A stretch of DNA of 23,815 nucleotides from a virus, in the IMG/VR virus record IMGVR_UViG_3300042391_000414, positions 1-23,815 of that record. One strand, 5' to 3'. The notes beneath the pieces are model-generated. The model ran no database searches and was not told the DNA's origin. It saw only the letters and a list, made by a program, of their open reading frames with translations. The position numbers were made by a program, and so were the translations under genes. Position 1 is the stretch's first letter. Each line of letters starts with the position of its first letter. Shown here in pieces: positions 20,633-23,815 of the stretch.

Positions 20633-21394
20633 ATGATTATACAGATTATGGGGCTACCTGGCTCTGGCAAAACGGAGCTTTCAAAAGCACTCAAAGAAAG
20701 AATTAATGCTATTCATCTTAATGCGGATGAAGTTCGTGCAACTGTAAATTCAGACTTAGGTTTTGCACCAGAGGATAGACTTGAGCAGGCTCGTCGTATG
20801 GGTGAGATGGCAAGACTTATTTCTAAGCAGGGTGTTGCTCCAGTAATTGTTGACTTCGTTTGTCCAACAGGCTTAACTCGTGCAGCATTTGGTAAGCCAG
20901 ACATCCTAATATTTATGGACACGATTGCTGAGGGCAGATTTGAGGACACAAACAAAATGTTTGAGAGACCAACAGAATTCGATGCAACATTTGAAGATCA
21001 TAGGCTATCTGCTGAACAAAAAGCAACTGTAATAATTAAATATTTTAATCTGCATGACTGGTCTGCACCAACAACTCTAATGCTTGGAAGATACCAGCCA
21101 TGGCATGAGGGGCACCACGCTTTATACAAAGAGGCGGGCAAAAGAACAGATCAGGTTCTACTTGGAGTACGTAATACATACAATACAAGCGATAAGGATC
21201 CGCTTAAGTTTGATCAGGTAAAAGAATATATTGCTAAGGATGAGTTCATGGACGGTGCATTGGTACTAAGGTTGCCTAACATTACCAACATTGTATACGG
21301 TAGAGATGTTGGGTACAAGATTGAACAAGTAGATTTGGGGGCAGACATTCATGCTATATCGGCTACGCAAAAACGTAAAGAGATGGGCATCTAA
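20633..21394 (+). CDS. Fusion of APS-kinase-like P-loop kinase and HxGH nucleotidyltransferase
   Basis: A 253-residue protein in two parts. The first (about 1-140) is a P-loop kinase with Walker A GLPGSGKT (7-14), HLNADEVR (28-35) and RMGEMARLISKQGVAPVIVDFVCPT, as in adenylylsulfate kinase (CysC). The second part (about 145-253) is a nucleotidyltransferase domain with GRYQPWHEGH (HEGH, 158-161) and the C-terminal ISATQKR signature (242-248), as in cytidylyl-, NMN- and pantetheine-phosphate adenylyltransferases. The kinase is followed by the transferase, the reverse of NadR. A substrate that is phosphorylated and then nucleotidylated is suggested, possibly a sulfate or NAD-precursor compound, but it cannot be identified here. 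The next gene is a DUF2061 membrane protein. Confidence 0.8.
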   Translation: MIIQIMGLPGSGKTELSKALKERINAIHLNADEVRATVNSDLGFAPEDRLEQARRMGEMARLISKQGVAPVIVDFVCPTGLTRAAFGKPDILIFMDTIAEGRFEDTNKMFERPTEFDATFEDHRLSAEQKATVIIKYFNLHDWSAPTTLMLGRYQPWHEGHHALYKEAGKRTDQVLLGVRNTYNTSDKDPLKFDQVKEYIAKDEFMDGALVLRLPNITNIVYGRDVGYKIEQVDLGADIHAISATQKRKEMGI

Positions 21395-21401
21395 GGTTTG
21401 G

Positions 21402-21422
21402 GTTTGGATAACTAAGCCAAAC
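21402..21422 (+). other. Short hairpin GTTTGG-N9-CCAAAC between two genes
   Basis: A 6-bp perfect inverted repeat with a nine-base loop lies in the gap after the kinase-transferase gene. There is no T-run, so it is not a clear terminator; it may be an mRNA hairpin limiting decay or read-through. Confidence 0.3.
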
Positions 21423-21439
21423 AATATGGAGTGGCCTTC

Positions 21440-21643
21440 ATGAAAGTAACCAAGGCTAGGTCATTTGCCAAAGCATTAAGTTATCGCATATGGGGAACGC
21501 TTTCCTCTGTTGTTGTTGCTTATGTTATTACAAGAAACGCTTCTCTATCTGTAACGATTGCATTTTGGGAAACGGTAGTTAAAATATTTATTTACTACGC
21601 ACATGAGCGTGGATGGAATTATATACAATGGGGGAGAAAATAA
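21440..21643 (+). CDS. DUF2061 family membrane protein
   Basis: A 67-residue protein. ATG 21440 is chosen because GGAG lies eight bases upstream; GTG 21431 would add three residues. It contains the DUF2061 pattern: ARSFAKALSYRIWGTLSSVVVAYVITRN, a conserved basic start followed by a membrane segment, and then AFWETVVKIFIYYAHERGWNYIQWG with the second hydrophobic stretch and the conserved HERxW end. Two membrane spans of a tight hairpin are likely, in the inner membrane. DUF2061 members are found beside or fused to APS-kinase/sulfate-activation proteins, which agrees with the kinase fusion upstream. Function of the family is unknown. It ends on the ATG of the nuclease gene. Confidence 0.8.
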   Translation: MKVTKARSFAKALSYRIWGTLSSVVVAYVITRNASLSVTIAFWETVVKIFIYYAHERGWNYIQWGRK

Positions 21644-22047
21644 TGTTTGAATATTATGTAAAGAAAGTAAGTAAAGTTGTAGACGGAGATACTATTGATG
21701 TAGATATTGATCTTGGATTTGATATCTCATTTAGCTCACGAGTTAGGTTGGCGGGAATAGATACTCCTGAAAGCCGTACCACAGACAAAATGGAAAAAGC
21801 ACTTGGCCTTGAGTCTAAAGAGTATTTAAAGAAGGCAATTGATGCGTCTAAGACTGTTGTTATTAAAACAGAAAAAATGGACTCATCAGAAAAATACGGG
21901 CGTATCCTTGGATGGCTATTCCTAGACGGATCTAAAGTATCAGTCAATGAACAAATGATTGCCGATGGATATGCTTGGGGATACCTAGGGGATACGAAGG
22001 TAAAGGACTTTGAAGAACTTGCTAAAGTAAGGGCTAAGAAGAAATAG
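21643..22047 (+). CDS. Staphylococcal-nuclease-type (thermonuclease) protein
   Basis: A 134-residue protein from ATG 21643, which shares a base with the upstream stop and has GGGGGAGA before it (an ATG 30 bases earlier lies within the DUF2061 gene). VVDGDTIDVDIDLGF is the metal-binding start (D21), RLAGIDTPES holds R35, D40 and E43, and EKYGR holds R87: these are the catalytic residues of staphylococcal nuclease at the same positions. It would hydrolyse DNA or RNA with calcium. No signal peptide is visible, so it is cytoplasmic or virion-borne rather than secreted. A part in host DNA breakdown or nucleotide recycling is possible. Length is close to mature nuclease (149). Confidence 0.9.
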   Translation: MFEYYVKKVSKVVDGDTIDVDIDLGFDISFSSRVRLAGIDTPESRTTDKMEKALGLESKEYLKKAIDASKTVVIKTEKMDSSEKYGRILGWLFLDGSKVSVNEQMIADGYAWGYLGDTKVKDFEELAKVRAKKK

Positions 22048-22073
22048 ACAAGATATAAATATTTTGCTATAAT
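22045..22073 (+). promoter_or_regulatory. sigma70-like promoter P6 of the hsp20 gene
   Basis: TAGACA (22045-22050; five of six consensus bases) and a perfect TATAAT (22068-22073) are 17 nt apart. Transcription would start near 22080, inside the hairpin that follows. Confidence 0.65.
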
Positions 22074-22074
22074 A

Positions 22075-22107
22075 ATATATGGACCGCTCAATAGAGGGTC
22101 CATATAT
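22075..22107 (+). promoter_or_regulatory. Hairpin in the 5' region of the hsp20 gene
   Basis: Arms ATATATGGACC (22075-22085) and GGTCCATATAT (22097-22107) are perfectly complementary over 11 bp around an 11-base loop. It lies at the predicted transcript start and ends 15 bases before the Shine-Dalgarno, so it does not hide the ribosome site. It has no long T-run. It may be an operator, a 5' stabiliser or a pausing element. Confidence 0.55.
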
Positions 22108-22135
22108 TAATTTATTCGCTTGAAAGGGGAATAAC

Positions 22136-22609
22136 ATGGTTAACAACACATTCACACTGGATCTTTTTAAGGATCCATTTTTTATTGGCTGGGATCGCCA
22201 ATTCAAAGATCTCGAAAAGGTAATGCATAATTCAACAAACTATCCGCCATACAACTTGGCTCAGGTAGGTGAAGATAGCTATATGATTGAGCTTGCTTTG
22301 GCAGGCTTTAAGCGTGAAGATATCTCTGTTGAACAGGAAAAGAATGTTCTAACAATTAAGGGTTCATCAGAAACCGAAGATAAAACTACATATATTCATA
22401 AGGGTATTGGGGCAAGGTCTTTTGCAAGAACATTCTCATTATCCGAGTTTATGGAAGTTGCAGCGGTGGCAATGTCTGACGGAATCTTGAAGGTATTCAT
22501 TGTTAGAAATGTACCTGAAGAGGCAAAGCCAAAGACATTTGAAATCCTAGATTCATTTACTCCAGAAGAGGCTGTATTACCTCCTGTTGTAAGTAAGAGA
22601 AAGAAATAG
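22136..22609 (+). CDS. Small heat-shock protein (Hsp20/IbpA-type)
   Basis: A 157-residue protein preceded by GAAAGGGG (22121-22128). The alpha-crystallin domain spans about 38-135: YNLAQVGEDSYMIELALAGFKREDISV, then VLTIKGSSE, then the IbpA-like GIGARSFARTFSLSEFMEVAAVAMSDGILKVFIVRNVPEEAKP. The PEEAKPKTFEI region holds the terminal I-x-I-like element. Such proteins hold unfolding proteins in large oligomers without ATP; in phage this may help virion protein folding. Hsp20 genes are common in cyanophages and other aquatic phages. It has its own promoter and a 5' hairpin. A basic KRKK end is unusual. Confidence 0.9.
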   Translation: MVNNTFTLDLFKDPFFIGWDRQFKDLEKVMHNSTNYPPYNLAQVGEDSYMIELALAGFKREDISVEQEKNVLTIKGSSETEDKTTYIHKGIGARSFARTFSLSEFMEVAAVAMSDGILKVFIVRNVPEEAKPKTFEILDSFTPEEAVLPPVVSKRKK

Positions 22610-22615
22610 TATAAT
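22587..22615 (+). promoter_or_regulatory. sigma70-like promoter P7 before a structured leader
   Basis: TTGTAA (22587-22592) and TATAAT (22610-22615) are 17 nt apart, overlapping the end of the hsp20 gene. The transcript would begin near 22622 and run through the GC-rich leader into the FmdB-like gene. Confidence 0.55.
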
Positions 22616-22617
22616 AG

Positions 22618-22721
22618 AAATCTGCACCCCGTCACTGGGGAGTCGCAGACAATAACGGGCGCTGCTCGTTGGATGGACCTGAGTATGTCCGCAAACTGCT
22701 CATTAACTTTAAGGAATAGGT
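22618..22721 (+). ncRNA. GC-rich structured leader RNA, family unknown (possible riboswitch or regulatory RNA)
   Basis: Between the hsp20 stop and the next gene lie about 110 bases without a convincing long frame. Bases 22621-22700 are 47 G+C of 80, far richer than the surrounding genes. Nested hairpins are visible: outer TCTGC/GCAGA (22621-22625 with 22645-22649) around CCCC/GGGG (22627-22630 with 22637-22640, loop GTCACT), and a second stem GGAC/GTCC (22675-22678 with 22687-22690). An alternative pairing CGGGC/GTCCG (22656-22660 with 22687-22691) competes with the second stem, as expected of a switch. No match to a known riboswitch was recognised. The ribosome site AAGGAA (22710-22715) lies after the structure. 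Confidence 0.55.
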
Positions 22722-22910
22722 ATGCCAGTATACGAATACAAATGCTCATATGATGATGCACATGCAAAGATGTCAGTCCACAGGTCAATGACTGAAGATG
22801 ATCCTGGATATACATGTGTTGAATGTGAGTCTGAAATGACAAGGTTTTTTACTACTGTTGGAGTACAGTTTAAGGGTAATGGCTTCTATAAAACAGATAA
22901 TCCTAAATAG
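22722..22910 (+). CDS. FmdB-type zinc-ribbon protein
   Basis: A 62-residue protein beginning MPVYEYKC, the hallmark of the FmdB/CxxC regulatory zinc-ribbon family. In the usual family a CxxC follows within the first 12 residues and a second CxxC later; here only C8 of the first pair remains (the second position is Asp), while CVEC (C32, C35) forms the later pair, so the zinc site may be degenerate or completed by a nearby His or Asp (H14). The C-terminal GVQFKGNGFYKTD is also typical. Family members are thought to be regulators or accessory proteins, with poorly known targets. The gene follows promoter P7 and a structured leader. Confidence 0.8.
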   Translation: MPVYEYKCSYDDAHAKMSVHRSMTEDDPGYTCVECESEMTRFFTTVGVQFKGNGFYKTDNPK

Positions 22911-22914
22911 CTAA

Positions 22915-22947
22915 AGTTTGCTTAAAGTTAATTCTTAGTTAACCGTA
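22915..22947 (+). promoter_or_regulatory. PHO-box-like array of three 11-bp direct repeats before pstS
   Basis: AGTTTGCTTAA (22915-22925), AGTTAATTCTT (22926-22936) and AGTTAACCGTA (22937-22947) start with the same AGTT at exact 11-base spacing. This is the layout of PHO boxes bound by PhoB/PhoP; the last unit (GTTAACC) differs by one base from the actinobacterial GTTCACC core. It lies upstream of a promoter with a poor -35. Confidence 0.65.
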
Positions 22948-22970
22948 TCTCAAACACCTGCCAATTTAAT

Positions 22971-22981
22971 TATACTATACT
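22971..22981 (+). promoter_or_regulatory. -10 region of pstS with leaderless start
   Basis: TATACT occurs twice (22971-22976 and 22976-22981). With the second, the ATG at 22988 is six bases further, so the mRNA would be leaderless; no Shine-Dalgarno is present. No good -35 is seen, as expected for an activator-dependent promoter. Confidence 0.5.
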
Positions 22982-22987
22982 AATACT

Positions 22988-23815
22988 ATGAAATTTAAAT
23001 TCATTGCTTTCCCAGCAGCATTAGCCATATTTGCTAATGCTTTTTTTATTACCCCTTCACATGCTGATAACCTTCAAGGTGCTGGATCCACATTTGCTGC
23101 TAATTTTATAGACAGATGCAGGGTCGAATTTATGAAATCAACAGGAGATTCTGTTGTGTATGGAGCATCTGGCTCAGGTGCTGGAAAGAATATGTTTTCA
23201 AACGGAGTAACAGACTTTGCTATGTCAGATGTTCCTTACTCTGGTACAGAAGTAAAGCCATCAAAAGATTTTATATATGTTCCATTGGTAGCAGGACCAA
23301 TTGGAATTATCTACAAGCTTGATGGATATAGAGTTACTATTAAGATGAGCAAAGACACACTTGCTAAAGTTTTTGCGGGACAGATAACGATGTGGAATGA
23401 TCCGCAGATATTAAGAGAAAATCTTATATCAGGAAAGCTACCAAAGATACCAGCAACAAAGATTAGGGTTGTATATCGTGTTGATGGTTCTGGAACTTCA
23501 GAGGTTTTCACTTCATATTTAAATGCTGTGGCTCCAACAATTTGGACAAAGCCAGGGAACAAAAACTTTGCAACCGCATTTCCTGGAGATATATCTAAGC
23601 AGTACATGAACAGTGCTTCTGGATCCCATGGAATTGCAATGGTACAAGGAACAACAAATGGATCTATTGGGTATAACGAAATATCATACGCAAGAGGACT
23701 AAAGACAGTATCTGTTGAGAATGAGGCTGGAAGGTTTATACAACCAACAGTAAGTGCAGCGTCAGTATTCCTTGGAGACTTTGTTCCAGATAAGAGTGGT
23801 GTGGTTAAGATTAAC
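22988..23815 (+). CDS. pstS: PstS-type phosphate-binding protein (partial, runs off the window)
   Basis: An open frame of 276 codons with no stop before the window end. The first 26 residues form a signal peptide: MKFKF, a hydrophobic core (FPAALAIFANAFFI) and an SHA cleavage site. There is no Cys after it, so unlike many actinobacterial PstS proteins it is not a lipoprotein. The mature part begins LQGAGSTFAANF, and has SGSGAGKNMF, DFAMSDVPYS, GPIGIIYKL, MWNDP and YRVDGSGTSEVFTSYL, the phosphate-pocket and hinge motifs of the family. PstS captures phosphate outside the membrane for the PstCAB importer, which would be the host's. It has a PHO-box-like array upstream and a terminator-like hairpin within its signal-peptide codons. 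Confidence 0.92.
   Translation, partial: MKFKFIAFPAALAIFANAFFITPSHADNLQGAGSTFAANFIDRCRVEFMKSTGDSVVYGASGSGAGKNMFSNGVTDFAMSDVPYSGTEVKPSKDFIYVPLVAGPIGIIYKLDGYRVTIKMSKDTLAKVFAGQITMWNDPQILRENLISGKLPKIPATKIRVVYRVDGSGTSEVFTSYLNAVAPTIWTKPGNKNFATAFPGDISKQYMNSASGSHGIAMVQGTTNGSIGYNEISYARGLKTVSVENEAGRFIQPTVSAASVFLGDFVPDKSGVVKIN
23017..23047 (+). terminator. Intrinsic-terminator-like hairpin inside the pstS signal-peptide codons
   Basis: AGCATTAGC (23017-23025) and GCTAATGCT (23033-23041) are perfectly complementary around a seven-base loop CATATTT, followed by seven Ts (23041-23047). This is a standard rho-independent terminator shape about 30-60 bases after the predicted pstS transcript start, yet it is translated as part of the signal peptide. 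It may attenuate pstS transcription. Confidence 0.55.

Noticed and set aside
22136-22140. RNA thermometer (ROSE or fourU type) for hsp20
   Set aside because: The hairpin at 22075-22107 ends before the ribosome site AAAGGGG and no complementary stretch covers it, so a thermometer is not supported.
22627-22650. Cobalamin-riboswitch-like GTCACTG-box in the structured leader
   Set aside because: Only a short match to the B12-box is present; the upstream conserved elements and junctions of the class are missing.
22675-22697. Hammerhead-like CUGA...AAAC pattern in the leader
   Set aside because: The core lacks the required CUGANGA and GAAA elements and proper stem II.
22673-22753. Small frame starting ATG in the structured leader
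   Set aside because: It runs into the FmdB-like gene in another frame, has no ribosome site and a composition typical of noncoding sequence.
23116-23322. Forward frame inside pstS
   Set aside because: It lies in another frame of a convincing PstS coding sequence and has no motif or ribosome site.
1-23815. Integrase, attachment sites or insertion sequence
   Set aside because: No recombinase, transposase or terminal repeats were seen.

Overview
This AT-rich window is most likely a piece of a tailed double-stranded DNA phage (or a closely related prophage) infecting an actinobacterium, probably an aquatic one. All genes lie on the + strand, are packed with 1-14 nt or 4-nt (ATGA/GTGA) overlaps, and include a terminase pair, a tail-protein fragment, a phage replisome and several tRNAs. 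The actinobacterial host is inferred from an AhpC with a Cys-Ala-Cys C-terminus and a four-helix-type AhpD as in Mycobacterium, from a DnaE-type polymerase, RecA and Cas4-like nuclease set common in actinophages, and from leaderless-looking promoters. The load of pstS, hsp20 and an APS-kinase-like gene resembles that of phages from nutrient-poor waters. No host gene set or integrase is seen.

Layout. Positions 1-1068: end of a fibronectin-III-like tail protein and three small genes, two of them coiled-coil-like. Positions 1079-3191: promoter with a palindrome, metallophosphoesterase, small zinc and HTH proteins. Positions 3191-13817: DNA metabolism, comprising DnaB-type helicase, DnaG-type primase, a gp32-like ssDNA-binding protein, DNA polymerase III alpha, RecA, a PD-(D/E)XK-like nuclease, an OB-fold SSB, a Cas4-like nuclease and a RuvC-like resolvase, separated by small unknowns. 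Positions 13814-14908: tiny HTH, cupin-like oxygenase, DUF1599-like protein. Positions 14926-17487: terminase small and large subunits and a Cys-rich protein. Positions 17497-18156: four tRNAs (CAU, UCU, UUU, GUU) around a small acidic gene. Positions 18190-23815: an accessory block with AhpC, AhpD, an unknown, an IMPDH/GMP-reductase-like enzyme, a kinase-nucleotidyltransferase fusion, DUF2061 membrane protein, staphylococcal-type nuclease, Hsp20, FmdB-type zinc ribbon and PstS.

How the parts fit. The central genes form a nearly complete replication and recombination set that would still need the host sliding clamp and clamp loader. The tRNAs suit an AT-rich codon usage. The right-hand block looks like host-support functions: peroxide defence (AhpCD), purine balance, phosphate capture and protein folding. 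The most striking signals are regulatory: sigma70-like promoters, three of them with a shared CTATTGAC -35 region, several followed at once by a hairpin; a GC-rich structured leader before the FmdB gene; and at pstS three 11-bp-spaced AGTT repeats (a PHO-box-like array), a leaderless start, and a textbook intrinsic-terminator hairpin buried inside the signal-peptide codons.
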